A DNA stretch of 33,154 nucleotides, taken from JAAEUB01 sp964550345 (GTDB taxonomy: Bacteria; Pseudomonadota; Alphaproteobacteria; Rhodobacterales; Rhodobacteraceae). A program made the position numbers and the translations under genes. The first letter of the stretch is position 1. Each line of letters starts with the position of its first letter. This document shows positions 14,396 through 22,546 of this stretch, piece after piece. Location of the stretch: assembly GCA_964550345.1 (NCBI GenBank), contig CAZJYZ010000036.1:1-33154 (forward strand), in the 5' to 3' direction. Under the pieces are notes generated by a model. It had not been told where the DNA came from. It searched no databases and worked only from the letters and a program-made list of their open reading frames with translations.

Positions 14396-14549
14396 ATTCG
14401 CCCCGTCTGGTCAGGCGGTTTTAACCGATGCCACCAAAGGACGGAACAAAAAAAACTGCACGGGCACTAAAAACAGTCCTGCCGAGCGCAGCGAGGCCCC
14501 GCGACCGCAAGGATGGTCCGCGCAGCGGGCCCGATGCGCGGGCGCAACC

Positions 14550-15086
14550 TCACGGCAAAGCAGCCACCATTTCAGCCAGTTTTGAAACCGTATTTAGATT
14601 ACGTGCCGTAGCCGAAACCCCCAGTAATTTTTCAATCTTTGCCGCTAGTTTGGAGCGGCCGATGCCCGACGGCGCATGCAGGTAGAAGCACGTATCATCA
14701 AGGGCATATGCCTCATCCGGGGCGCCGATTTCCTGCATTTTGTCCAGATCCGGCTGGGGTGGGCCGGTCAGAAACAAGATATGTCCGGTTTTGGGGGCGT
14801 CAAAGGCCGCGGGGAAGGGGAAGCGGTTGAGGATGGCGGTCAACTCGGCTCCGGACATTATCAACGCATCAGGGCGAAAGCCAAAACGCGTTTCTATCTG
14901 GTCTTCAAGGCGCTGCGCCAGATCGCGCGCGTCAAACTCTGAGCGAAACACCGCATTGCCCGATTGGATATAGGTCGCCACATCTCTGGCCCCCAATTCA
15001 ATCAGCAGTGTGCGCAGGTCTGCCATGGGCAGCTTGCCGGTGCCACCGACATTAATGCCGCGCAGTAAAAGTACAAATGTTTCCAT
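14550..15086 (-). CDS. DUF1697 family protein
   Basis: The 178-residue product begins METFVLLLRGINVGGTGKLPMADLR and contains VATYIQSGNAVFRS, the pattern that defines DUF1697. It ends with an SKLAAKIEKLLGVSATARNLNTVSKLAEM segment also typical of the family. Function is unknown; it is a small soluble alpha/beta protein. The ATG at 15086 overlaps the last base of the antiporter stop (TGATG), with a GTG at 15089 as an alternative start, so translation is probably coupled to that gene. Downstream, 14396-14549 is a 154-base GC-rich gap. It has a short inverted repeat (GCCCG-ATGCG-CGGGC, 14529-14543) and an A8 run (T8 on the - strand, 14448-14455), but no convincing terminator. Confidence 0.92.
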   Translation of the reverse strand: METFVLLLRGINVGGTGKLPMADLRTLLIELGARDVATYIQSGNAVFRSEFDARDLAQRLEDQIETRFGFRPDALIMSGAELTAILNRFPFPAAFDAPKTGHILFLTGPPQPDLDKMQEIGAPDEAYALDDTCFYLHAPSGIGRSKLAAKIEKLLGVSATARNLNTVSKLAEMVAALP

Positions 15087-16348
15087 CACATCAAATCCGG
15101 TTCACGGCCAACCCGGTTGGCCAATGGTGCTACGGTTAAGCCCTGAACGATAATCGAAAAGATCACCACGATATAGGTCGCTGTCAGGATCAGGGGTTTC
15201 CATTCACTATCTGGCAGGGATAGGGCCAGCGCGACTGAAATACCACCCTTGAGCCCACCCCATGTCATGATCGGTATCACGCCCTTGGAGAAATCCCTGA
15301 ACGGGTGCAGGATCATCACCGGCACCGCCACTGCGGACAGCCGTGCCACCAGTGCGAGTGCAATGGCGGCTATTCCCGCAGTAACATTGTCCATGGTAAA
15401 GGCAACGGCGAAGACTTCAAACCCGATCATCAGGAACAGGACTGCATTCAAAACCTCGTCGATCAGTTTCCAGAACGCATCGACATATTTGCGGGTCTCT
15501 TCGCTCATCCCGTGTTTGGCACCCACATCACCGATGAGCAGCCCCGCTGACACCGCCATGATCGGGGCTGAGACATGCAAGGCTACTGCCAGTTCATAAC
15601 CGCCAAAGGCCAGCCCCAGCGTTATCAGCACCTCAAGCGAATAATCGTCAATCAGGCGCATCACCCGGAAGGTCAGCCAGCCCAGCACCACGCCCAGCAC
15701 AGCCCCGCCCACGGCTTCCTGAAAAAACAGTTTGGCCGCCGCGGTCAGCTCTGAGCCATGCTCGGCTGCGCCATGCCCGCCTGCATAAGGAAAAGCCAGA
15801 CCAACCAGCACCAGAAACACCACGTAGCCAACCCCGTCATTAAACAGACTTTCCCCGGCAATCTTGGTCTCCAGCGTCTTGGGCAGCGACGCCTCGCGCA
15901 GCACGCCCAGCACCGCCACCGGGTCGGTGGGCGAAATCAACGCCCCGAAAACCAGCGCAATCATCAGCGGCATGCCGGTGATCCAACTGAAACCAACCCC
16001 GACGATCATGGTCGACAGCGCTATGCCCATCGTGGCCATCAGGAAGACCACCCGCCATTGGGCTTTGAGGTCGGCGATTTTTACATGCAGGGCGCCGGCA
16101 AAAAGCAGCAGCCCTAACATGCCTTCCAGCAACGCGTCGGAAAAATCGATTGAGGTCACGACCCCGCGCACCACATCGGCCATGCCCAGCGACGGCAAAA
16201 GCAGGTCCAGCCCCATGACAGCAAGGGAGGCCAGCAAGGCCACGACTAATATGCCGATGGCCGAGGGCAGGCGCAGCACCAGGTAGTTGATGGCGCCGAA
16301 TGCCCCCGCCAATACAATAAGAAGCGATGCGATTTGTAAAAAGGTCAT
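15086..16348 (-). CDS. Na+/H+ antiporter, CPA1 (NhaP-type)
   Basis: The 420-residue product is an inner-membrane cation/proton antiporter with about twelve hydrophobic segments. CPA1 signatures are clear: LLFAGALHVKIADLK (81-95), ALISPTDPVAVLGVLREASLPKTLETKIAGESLFNDGVG (136-174) with the TDP unwound-helix motif and the Asn170-Asp171 pair expected in the ion site, and WGGLKGGISVALALSLP near the C-terminus. It has no C-terminal regulatory TrkA domain, so it is a short form. It should exchange Na+ (or K+) for H+ in pH and salt homeostasis; ion specificity is not readable. The start at 16348 follows GGGGAA; an in-frame TTG at 16363 is less likely. It is divergent from the EamA gene at 16442 across 93 bases. 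Confidence 0.93.
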   Translation of the reverse strand: MTFLQIASLLIVLAGAFGAINYLVLRLPSAIGILVVALLASLAVMGLDLLLPSLGMADVVRGVVTSIDFSDALLEGMLGLLLFAGALHVKIADLKAQWRVVFLMATMGIALSTMIVGVGFSWITGMPLMIALVFGALISPTDPVAVLGVLREASLPKTLETKIAGESLFNDGVGYVVFLVLVGLAFPYAGGHGAAEHGSELTAAAKLFFQEAVGGAVLGVVLGWLTFRVMRLIDDYSLEVLITLGLAFGGYELAVALHVSAPIMAVSAGLLIGDVGAKHGMSEETRKYVDAFWKLIDEVLNAVLFLMIGFEVFAVAFTMDNVTAGIAAIALALVARLSAVAVPVMILHPFRDFSKGVIPIMTWGGLKGGISVALALSLPDSEWKPLILTATYIVVIFSIIVQGLTVAPLANRVGREPDLM

Positions 16349-16441
16349 GTTTTCCCCGGCCAATTTGCGCGAGCCTTACCACGGCGCGCCGCCTCTGGAA
16401 ATGGGCTTGACACTCAGCCCGGCTCAAAGCCTGATGCGCCA

Positions 16442-17344
16442 ATGAGTGCGAAGTCGGATATGGATACTTTTGGGGCGGGATCACTGGTGGTCTTCTTCCT
16501 CATATTGGCGGTCAATCAAGTCGTGATCAAACTGACCAATGAGGGTCTGCAGCCGGTTTTTGGTGCAGGGCTGCGGTCCTTGGGGGCTGTTGTTCTGATC
16601 GGGCTTTGGATGCTGTTTCGACGTATTCCATTCGACTGGCAAAAAGGCACGATAGGTGCCGGGATCTTGTCCGGGCTGATTTTTGCGGCCGAGTTTATCT
16701 GCCTGTTCATCGCGCTTGATCTGACATCGGTGGCGCGTGTCAGCATCATCTTTTATTCCATGCCTGTCTGGATGGCGCTAATGGCGCATTTCCTGCTGCC
16801 CGGTGAACGCCTTACACCGGTTCGTACATTAGGGCTGACATTGGCATTTGCCGGAGTGGTCTGGGCAATTCTCGACCGCGCGCCCGGTGGGGGCGAGGCA
16901 TCGCTGATCGGGGATTTGGCCGCCCTTGGGGCCGCATGGGGCTGGATGGGGGTGTCTCTGGCCGCACGGGTGACACCAATTGTGCGCCTCACACCGGAAA
17001 TGCAGATATTCTGGCAGGTTCTGATCTCGGCGCCTGTCCTAATATTTGCTGCCCTTTTCTTTGGCCCCTTTGTGCGTGATTTGCAGCCGGTACACGGGTT
17101 GACCCTGGGTTTTCAAATCGTCGCTGTGGCCAGTTTTGGCTACCTGTTCTGGTTCTGGCTGCTCAAACGCTACAAAGCGTCATCCGTTTCCAGCTTTGCC
17201 TTCCTGTCCCCCATCTTCGGGGTGATTATGGGGTGGTTGTGGCTGAACGAGCAGGTGACGGCCACTCTGATCGGACAACTGGCGCTGGTAAGTGCAGGAA
17301 TTGCCTTCATTAATCGCAAAGGGCGCCGCCCTCAGGGCAGTTGA
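16442..17344 (+). CDS. EamA/DMT family transporter
   Basis: The 300-residue product has ten predicted membrane helices in two EamA domains (about 10-145 and 155-292). Recognisable parts are VVFFLILAVNQVVIKLTNEGLQPVFGAGLRSL, FICLFIALDLTSVARVSIIFYSMPVWMALMAHFLLPGERLT, and the final SSVSSFAFLSPIFGVIMGWLWLNEQVTATLIGQLALVSAGIAFINR. The transported compound is unknown. It belongs to a different subgroup from the EamA protein at 13098. The ATG at 16442 has no good ribosome-binding site; an in-frame ATG at 16460 is an alternative. Its 3' end overlaps the convergent hydrolase gene by 13 bases, so there is no room for separate terminators. Confidence 0.93.
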   Translation: MSAKSDMDTFGAGSLVVFFLILAVNQVVIKLTNEGLQPVFGAGLRSLGAVVLIGLWMLFRRIPFDWQKGTIGAGILSGLIFAAEFICLFIALDLTSVARVSIIFYSMPVWMALMAHFLLPGERLTPVRTLGLTLAFAGVVWAILDRAPGGGEASLIGDLAALGAAWGWMGVSLAARVTPIVRLTPEMQIFWQVLISAPVLIFAALFFGPFVRDLQPVHGLTLGFQIVAVASFGYLFWFWLLKRYKASSVSSFAFLSPIFGVIMGWLWLNEQVTATLIGQLALVSAGIAFINRKGRRPQGS

Positions 17345-18006
17345 AGTTTAACCCAGACGGGTAAGTGGTCCGAGGCTATCCGCGCTACCTTGCCTTCCTC
17401 GACACCAGCGTCACGCAGCTCAATCCCATGGCTCAAGGCCACGCGGTCTAAAGCCGCAACCGGGCGCGCAGCGTGGTAGGAGCGGCCGGGTGCGTGTAGC
17501 TCATAGCCCTGCGCCAGCCCCTCCAACCCTTGTTTGGGGGACCATTCGTTGAAATCGCCAAGGATAGCGGTTGGAATAGTATTGCCATTCAGCGCCCGTT
17601 TGATCTGGCCAATCTGCGCGCGCCTGTGGCGGCGCATCAGACCCAGATGCACCCCGACCACACGTAAAGCGCCCTCAATTTCCACCGAAACGGCACCGCG
17701 CGGCTCCAAACCAGGCAAGTCGATGCGCTTTGCTGCACTGACCTCAAGCCCGCGTCGCACCAAAATAGCATTTCCGTGAAAACCCAGCGAGACATCGTTT
17801 TCCGCCAGAGCAGCGGGGATGAAATCACTGTGTTCTTCCAACATGGCGTGGGGTAGGGCGCTGGGGCGTGCGCCCAGCCGCCTGTCGGCCTCCTGCAAAA
17901 CGATGACATCTACGCCAAGCCCGTTGATCACATCAAGAACCCGGCCCGCGTCCCGCCTGCGGTCCAACCCAATTGCTTTACGCATATTATAAGTTGCTAA
18001 TCGCAT
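17332..18006 (-). CDS. endonuclease/exonuclease/phosphatase family protein
   Basis: The 224-residue product has the metal-dependent EEP fold: start MRLATYNMRKAIGLD, then VIVLQEADRR (catalytic Glu), GVHLGLMRRHRRAQIGQI, AILGDFNEW (catalytic DxN), and a final ASDHLPVWVKL (SDH motif). Proteins of this type hydrolyse phosphodiester bonds in DNA, phospholipids or other substrates; the substrate here is not clear. The start at 18006 is chosen because GAAGGAG lies just before it; an upstream ATG at 18027 would add seven residues. The protein has no signal peptide, so it is probably cytoplasmic. It is convergent with and overlaps the EamA gene, and divergent from the YjdF-like gene. Confidence 0.92.
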   Translation of the reverse strand: MRLATYNMRKAIGLDRRRDAGRVLDVINGLGVDVIVLQEADRRLGARPSALPHAMLEEHSDFIPAALAENDVSLGFHGNAILVRRGLEVSAAKRIDLPGLEPRGAVSVEIEGALRVVGVHLGLMRRHRRAQIGQIKRALNGNTIPTAILGDFNEWSPKQGLEGLAQGYELHAPGRSYHAARPVAALDRVALSHGIELRDAGVEEGKVARIASDHLPVWVKLQLP

Positions 18007-18085
18007 ATCTGCTCCTTCTCCCTTCATATATGTGCATGGTCACACAGGAATTGAACCCCCTGCCGCACCGGCCTATATCTGGGAT

Positions 18086-18736
18086 ATGTTTTATCGCGGG
18101 CATTCTTGGCTGGTTTATGCAATCTGGATCACCCTAATCGGGGCGTTCGGCTTTGCTTTGATTGAGCAAAACTGGAAGATGGGATTTGTCGCCTTCGCCA
18201 CCCTTGCCGCAAGTATGATCCCGGCCGCGATTGCCGACCGTTATGAACTGCGCTTACCCGTCGCTTTTTTTGCCGGAATGGTGCTGTTTCTGTTTGCCAC
18301 TTTATTCCTGGGCGAAGTGCTGGATTTTTATGGGCGTTTTTGGTGGTGGGATCTGGCTTTGCACGCCATTTCGGCAACGGGGTTCGGATTGGTCGGTGTC
18401 ATTATCGCATTGGTCATGTTTGAGGGTGACCGCTACGCCGCCCCGCCCTGGGCCATTGCGTTCATAGGGTTTACCTTTGCCGTTACAATGGGCTCCCTTT
18501 GGGAGTTGTTTGAATACAGCATGGACTTGTCCTTTGGCATGAACATGCAAAAAAGCGGCCTTGATGACACAATGCTGGATCTGCTCAGCAATGCCGGCGG
18601 GGCCATCGTTGGTGCTTCGGCGGGCTACGCCTATCTTCGTGGCCGGGATAATTCCGGACTGTCTGGCCTGATCGCTGAATTTGTCCGGCGAAATCGGTGG
18701 TTTTTTCCGAAATCCAGTAAGAGAAAAGATAAATAA
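18086..18736 (+). CDS. YjdF-like (DUF2238-type) inner membrane protein
   Basis: The product is 216 residues from the ATG at 18086 and has about six hydrophobic segments. Two stretches place it with YjdF/DUF2238 proteins: TLFLGEVLDFYGRFWWWDLALHAISATGFGLVG and MGSLWELFEYSMDLSFGMNMQKSGLDDTMLDLLSNAGGAIVGA, with conserved acidic and His residues in and near the membrane. The function of the family is unknown. The open frame extends upstream to a GTG at 18032. The later ATG is preferred because homologues have a short N-terminus before the first helix, and because an 80-base divergent promoter space to the hydrolase gene is more plausible than 25 bases. Neither start has a strong ribosome-binding site. 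The C-terminus is basic (KSSKRKDK). Confidence 0.82.
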   Translation: MFYRGHSWLVYAIWITLIGAFGFALIEQNWKMGFVAFATLAASMIPAAIADRYELRLPVAFFAGMVLFLFATLFLGEVLDFYGRFWWWDLALHAISATGFGLVGVIIALVMFEGDRYAAPPWAIAFIGFTFAVTMGSLWELFEYSMDLSFGMNMQKSGLDDTMLDLLSNAGGAIVGASAGYAYLRGRDNSGLSGLIAEFVRRNRWFFPKSSKRKDK

Positions 18737-18742
18737 GCCGCC

Positions 18743-20152
18743 TCAGGTGCCACAAAATGTCTGTAATACGCGTTCATCCCGGCTGGGGGCGCTGGCAAGG
18801 TCGGCAAATTCCGGTCTGTCCTCAAACGGCGCGGACAGGGCCGTATTCAGCCGGTGGAATGGGGCGAAATCGCCAGTGACGGCGGCCTCGATAGCTTCTT
18901 CAACCCTGTGATTGCGCGGGATCAACACTGGGTTTGCAGCGCGCATTATGGCTGACATGTCACCGTTTTCACGGGCTAACCGGGCGCGCCAGTCACGCTC
19001 CCAACTTTCCCAGGCGCCTTCTTCCTGCAATTGTTCCGCGGCAGAGCCTTCTGACAAAGCTTTGAAAGTAAGGGTGAAATCTGCCCGCGCGCTTGCCATG
19101 CGGCTCAAAATCCCATTGATAAGCGCCCCGTCGCCCTCCTCTTTGCGCCGTAATCCTATCTTGGCACGCATGTTATCCAGCCATGCCGCTTCGTATTTCT
19201 GAGGGAAGCCGTCCAGAACGCTGCGCGCCTGCTCAATGGCCGCTTGCTCATCCGCATCAATCACCGGCAACAAGGCACCCGCCAGCTGTGTCAGGTTCCA
19301 CGCGGCCATGTCCGGTTGCGCCGACCAGCGATAACGCCCCATCTGGTCGATAGAGCTGAAGACCTTGTCGGGGTTGAAGCTATCCATGAAAGCGCAGGGG
19401 CCATAATCGATGGTCTCGCCCGACAGCGCCATGTTATCAGTGTTCATCACCCCATGGATGAAACCCAACCCCATCCAGCGCGCGATCAGATCGGCCTGCG
19501 CGCCGCAAACGGCCTCCAGCAAGCCAAGCGGGCCATCTGCATCCGGATAATGGCGGGTTATTGCGTAATTCGTCAGCGTTTTCAGAGCGTCTGAGTCCCC
19601 TGCAGCGGCAAAATGCTGAAAGGTTCCCACCCGGATATGGCTTGCGGCAACGCGCGTCAGGATGGCGCCGGGCAGGGGGCCTTCGCGCATTACCTCTTCG
19701 CCGGTTGTCACGACCGCCAGCGCCCGGGTCGTCGGCACGCCAAGGGCAAACATCGCTTCCGAGACGATATATTCGCGCAGGACCGGCCCCAGCCAGGCCC
19801 GCCCGTCACCGCCCCCCGAATAGGGGGTGCGCCCCGCGCCTTTTAGCACGATGTCGCGGCGACCATCTTTGCCAGCGACTTCCCCAAGTAAAATCGCGCG
19901 TCCGTCGCCCAATTGCCCGGCCCAATTGCCAAACTGGTGTCCGGAATAGACCTGCGCCAGTGGTTCAGCCCCTTCAGGCAGCGCGTTTCCCGCCAAAACT
20001 TCAGGGGTCAGCGCAGCGTCGTCCAATCCCAGCTCGCGTGCCAAGGGGGCATTGAGGGATATGCGTTGCGGTGCCGCTACCGGAACGGGCGCCTGCCGCG
20101 TGTAAAACCGTTCGGGCAATCTGGCATAGGAGTTGTCGAACTGGGTGGGCAT
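18743..20152 (-). CDS. selO: protein adenylyltransferase SelO (YdiU/UPF0061)
   Basis: SelO is a pseudokinase that transfers AMP from ATP to protein Ser, Thr or Tyr residues; in E. coli it affects redox-related targets. The 469-residue product has the family segments QVYSGHQFGNWAGQLGDGRAILLGE, the inverted-kinase nucleotide region KGAGRTPYSGGGDGRAWLGPVLREYIVSEAM, the metal-binding FIHGVMNTDNMALSGETIDYGPCAFMD, and the terminal TFCGT, where the Cys replaces the selenocysteine of eukaryotic SelO. The start lies one base after the nucleoside hydrolase stop with no strong ribosome-binding site, so coupling is likely. It is the last gene of a - strand operon and ends 6 bases from the convergent YjdF-like gene. 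Confidence 0.96.
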   Translation of the reverse strand: MPTQFDNSYARLPERFYTRQAPVPVAAPQRISLNAPLARELGLDDAALTPEVLAGNALPEGAEPLAQVYSGHQFGNWAGQLGDGRAILLGEVAGKDGRRDIVLKGAGRTPYSGGGDGRAWLGPVLREYIVSEAMFALGVPTTRALAVVTTGEEVMREGPLPGAILTRVAASHIRVGTFQHFAAAGDSDALKTLTNYAITRHYPDADGPLGLLEAVCGAQADLIARWMGLGFIHGVMNTDNMALSGETIDYGPCAFMDSFNPDKVFSSIDQMGRYRWSAQPDMAAWNLTQLAGALLPVIDADEQAAIEQARSVLDGFPQKYEAAWLDNMRAKIGLRRKEEGDGALINGILSRMASARADFTLTFKALSEGSAAEQLQEEGAWESWERDWRARLARENGDMSAIMRAANPVLIPRNHRVEEAIEAAVTGDFAPFHRLNTALSAPFEDRPEFADLASAPSRDERVLQTFCGT

Positions 20153-20153
20153 G

Positions 20154-21092
20154 TTAGGGCAGACGCGCCAGACGGTCTGTCAGCAGGCTGAAAAACCCGT
20201 CTGCTTCGATGTCGCCAAGGAAGGTGGCGTTGGGAGCACGGTCCGTGACCCCCCACCAGTCAGCCACCGTCATGCCGCGTGTCAGTTCCGATCCTACCTC
20301 GATTTCAACGTTGATGAAGCGGCCCGTGAATAATTCCGGGTGGATCAAATAGGCAGTGACGCAGGGGTCATGCAAAGGCGCACCTTCCGAGCCGTATTTC
20401 TCAAGGTCGAAACGCTCAAAGAAATCTGTCATCTCCGCCACGGCAATACCTGTTTGGTTGCCAAGGGCGCGAAAGGCGTCATTGCGCGGTTTGGTTACCA
20501 GCGCCTTGTGGGTTACATCAAGTGGGATCACCGTAAGGTCCACACCGGATTTAAACACAATATCAGCCGCTTCCGGGTCAACGTAGATGTTGAATTCGGC
20601 TGCCGGCGTGATGTTGCCTACCTCAAAATAGGCCCCGCCCATCAACACGATTTCCTGCACGCGTTCCATGATGTCAGGCGCGCGGGTAAAGGCAGTGGCG
20701 ATGTTAGTCAGTGGCCCAAGCGGGCAAAGGGTTACGGTACCAGCAGGTTCGGCGCGCAGAGTGTCGATGAGAAAGTCCACCGCGTGCCCGTCTGCCAGTT
20801 GCATTTTGGGATCAGGCAGGTCCGGCCCGTCCAGTCCGGTTTTGCCATGAACATGTTCTGCTGTGACCAGTTTGCGCGAAAGCGGTGCGTCACATCCGGC
20901 AAAAACTTTGATATCTGGACGCCCTGCCAATTCGCAAATTATGCGGGCGTTTTTTTGGGTCAGGTTCAGCGGTACGTTCCCGGCCACACAAGTTAGCCCC
21001 AGCACCTCCAGCTCAGGGCTGGCCAGCGCCAACAGGATCGCCACGGCATCGTCCTGTCCCGGGTCCGTATCAATGATGATTTTGCGCGTCAT
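20154..21092 (-). CDS. nucleoside hydrolase (inosine-uridine preferring type)
   Basis: The 312-residue product hydrolyses the N-glycosidic bond of ribonucleosides to base and ribose. It has the calcium-binding N-terminal motif IIIDTDPGQDDA (residues 5-16), CPLGPLTNIATAF, VLMGGAYFEVGNITPAAEFNIYVDPEAA and the C-terminal PLHDPC with the active-site His and the metal-binding Asp. Length and motifs fit the IU-NH/Rih group; base preference cannot be fixed. The xth stop codon TAA is fused to its ribosome-binding site (TAAGGA), and the start is 9 bases downstream of xth. No signal peptide, so it is a cytoplasmic salvage enzyme. Confidence 0.95.
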   Translation of the reverse strand: MTRKIIIDTDPGQDDAVAILLALASPELEVLGLTCVAGNVPLNLTQKNARIICELAGRPDIKVFAGCDAPLSRKLVTAEHVHGKTGLDGPDLPDPKMQLADGHAVDFLIDTLRAEPAGTVTLCPLGPLTNIATAFTRAPDIMERVQEIVLMGGAYFEVGNITPAAEFNIYVDPEAADIVFKSGVDLTVIPLDVTHKALVTKPRNDAFRALGNQTGIAVAEMTDFFERFDLEKYGSEGAPLHDPCVTAYLIHPELFTGRFINVEIEVGSELTRGMTVADWWGVTDRAPNATFLGDIEADGFFSLLTDRLARLP

Positions 21093-21101
21093 TACATATC
21101 C

Positions 21102-21881
21102 TTACGCTGCTAACTTTACCCATATAGGCACGTGGTCCGAAGGTCGCTCCCCGCCCCGGACTTCTTTGTCGATCCGGCATTCGGTCAGCAGGTCCGCGCA
21201 TTCCGGCGACAGCAGGAAATGGTCAATGCGAATGCCGTCGTTACGTTGCCACGCGCCGCGCTGAAAGTCCCAGAACGAATATTGCTCGGGCGCCGGATTG
21301 AGGGTGCGAAAGGCATCGGTGAAGCCTTGGTTGACCAGCCGCCGCCACGCATCACGGCTTTCCATACGAAACAGGGCATCCTCGCGCCAGGCATCGGGAC
21401 GGGCGGCATCTTCGGCTTGTGGGATGATGTTAAAATCCCCTGTGATAAGGAAATGTTCTTCCTGTAATAACAGTTCTTTGGCGCGGTTTCTTAACCTTTT
21501 CATCCAGGCAAGTTTATAATCATATTTCGGCCCCGGAACCGGGTTGCCGTTAGGTAGGTATAACCCGCAAATGCGCACAGCCCTTTCGCCAACCACCGTC
21601 GCTTCGATATAGCGTGCCTGTTCGTCCGCTTCGTCGCCCGGAAGGCCGCGCGTTACATCCTCAAGCGGAAGTTTTGACAGGATGGCGACCCCATTAAAGC
21701 TTTTCTGCCCGTGGGTTTCGACGTTATACCCTTTGTCTTCAAAAACCTCGCGCGGGAAGCCTTCATCAACACTTTTAATTTCCTGTAATATCGCAACATC
21801 TGGCTGGGCCTGATCAAGCCATTCCAGAAGGGCAGGCAGACGGGCTTTGATACCGTTTATGTTAAAGCTGGCTATTTTCAT
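21102..21881 (-). CDS. xthA: exodeoxyribonuclease III (AP endonuclease)
   Basis: The 259-residue product is a Mg2+-dependent AP endonuclease and 3'-5' exonuclease for base-excision repair. It matches ExoIII closely: MKIASFNINGIKARLPALLEWL, VAILQEIKSVDEGFP (metal-binding Glu), FNGVAILSK, GLYLPNGN, LITGDFNIIPQAED (DxN), SFWDFQRGAWQRNDGIRIDHFLLSP and the terminal PSDHVPIWVKL. The length is usual for the family. It is the first gene of the xthA-nucleoside hydrolase-selO operon. Upstream, 21882-22171 is a 290-base gap that must hold its promoter; I could not identify one with confidence on the - strand. Confidence 0.97.
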   Translation of the reverse strand: MKIASFNINGIKARLPALLEWLDQAQPDVAILQEIKSVDEGFPREVFEDKGYNVETHGQKSFNGVAILSKLPLEDVTRGLPGDEADEQARYIEATVVGERAVRICGLYLPNGNPVPGPKYDYKLAWMKRLRNRAKELLLQEEHFLITGDFNIIPQAEDAARPDAWREDALFRMESRDAWRRLVNQGFTDAFRTLNPAPEQYSFWDFQRGAWQRNDGIRIDHFLLSPECADLLTECRIDKEVRGGERPSDHVPIWVKLAA

Positions 21882-22096
21882 AAATCCCTCCGCGCGCAGG
21901 GGCAGTTAACGGTGAATAGTGGCTCGACACAAGATGCAGGTGGAAGAAAACCAAAGTCTCTGGTGGTCTCGGCTGAAGCATGCGTGGGTGTTAAGGCGCG
22001 GATGACCTAATAGACTCTAAACAAAGCCGTAGTCAGGCCTCCTGCATTGAATGCCGGGGTGGAGTTTCTACGCTGGGTGGTTTGGTATTCCATTTC

Positions 22097-22125
22097 TTCA
22101 CATTTCCGAAGTCCCATGCTATTAT
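22097..22125 (+). promoter_or_regulatory. candidate promoter of the small secreted-protein gene
   Basis: TTCACA (22097-22102) and TATTAT (22120-22125) are spaced by exactly 17 bases, each matching the sigma-70 consensus at 5 of 6 positions. The predicted transcription start is near 22132, directly before the tandem repeats at 22134. The remainder of the 21882-22171 gap shows no gene. Confidence 0.5.
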
Positions 22126-22133
22126 TCATATTA

Positions 22134-22156
22134 CATGATATGAAGCATGATATGAA
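22134..22156. repeat. tandem 11-bp direct repeat near the predicted transcript start
   Basis: CATGATATGAA occurs at 22134-22144 and again at 22146-22156, a 12-base period, about one helical turn. The pair falls between the predicted promoter and the ribosome-binding site AGGGA (22160-22164). Two sites on the same face of the helix suggest an operator; a short 5'-UTR element is the alternative. Confidence 0.45.
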
Positions 22157-22171
22157 AACAGGGAAAAAATA

Positions 22172-22513
22172 ATGAAAATAATGACTGGAATTCTTGCGGG
22201 TGCTATGGCGATAGCTGCGCTACCCGTTTCTGCTGGTACAACCCAATGGCTGCGCGAAGGCAGTCAAGTGATCAATGTCACAGATGATGGTGGCGTGATG
22301 ATGTGTACCCGGGTTAGCGACGGTTTTGAGATGTGCCATGGCATGTTGCCGGTAAGCCCAGGGATCTGGAAGGGTCCCGATATGAAGCATCCGGATATGC
22401 CGGGCTTCATGACCTTCAACGGCACGGTCACGATCTCGGGTGACCGTTTGCAGATCAAGGGCTGCATGTTTGGCGGCGGCATGTGCGACAGCGAAATCTG
22501 GACCAGGCAATAG
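22172..22513 (+). CDS. small exported four-cysteine protein of unknown function
   Basis: The 113-residue product has a signal peptide with likely cleavage after VSA (residue 21). The mature 92 residues contain four cysteines (45, 55, 98, 105), suited to two disulfides in the periplasm. The C-terminal segment GDRLQIKGCMFGGGMCDSEIWTR resembles the end of DUF2147-type proteins (a last strand closing with W-(T)-R), but the match is too short to assign the family. Met is frequent (13 including the start). The start at 22172 follows AGGGA at 7 bases. It converges on the flavoprotein gene with a 33-base gap and stands alone, with its own promoter candidate. Confidence 0.75.
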   Translation: MKIMTGILAGAMAIAALPVSAGTTQWLREGSQVINVTDDGGVMMCTRVSDGFEMCHGMLPVSPGIWKGPDMKHPDMPGFMTFNGTVTISGDRLQIKGCMFGGGMCDSEIWTRQ

Positions 22514-22546
22514 TAAATTTTGGCGCGGGCAGGGCTGGTTTTCCGG

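Noticed and set aside
14457..14543. terminator for the DUF1697 gene
   Set aside because: Short inverted repeats and a T8 run on the - strand exist, but the stem nearest the T-run has only 3 bp and the stronger stem (14529-14543) is about 75 bases away from it.
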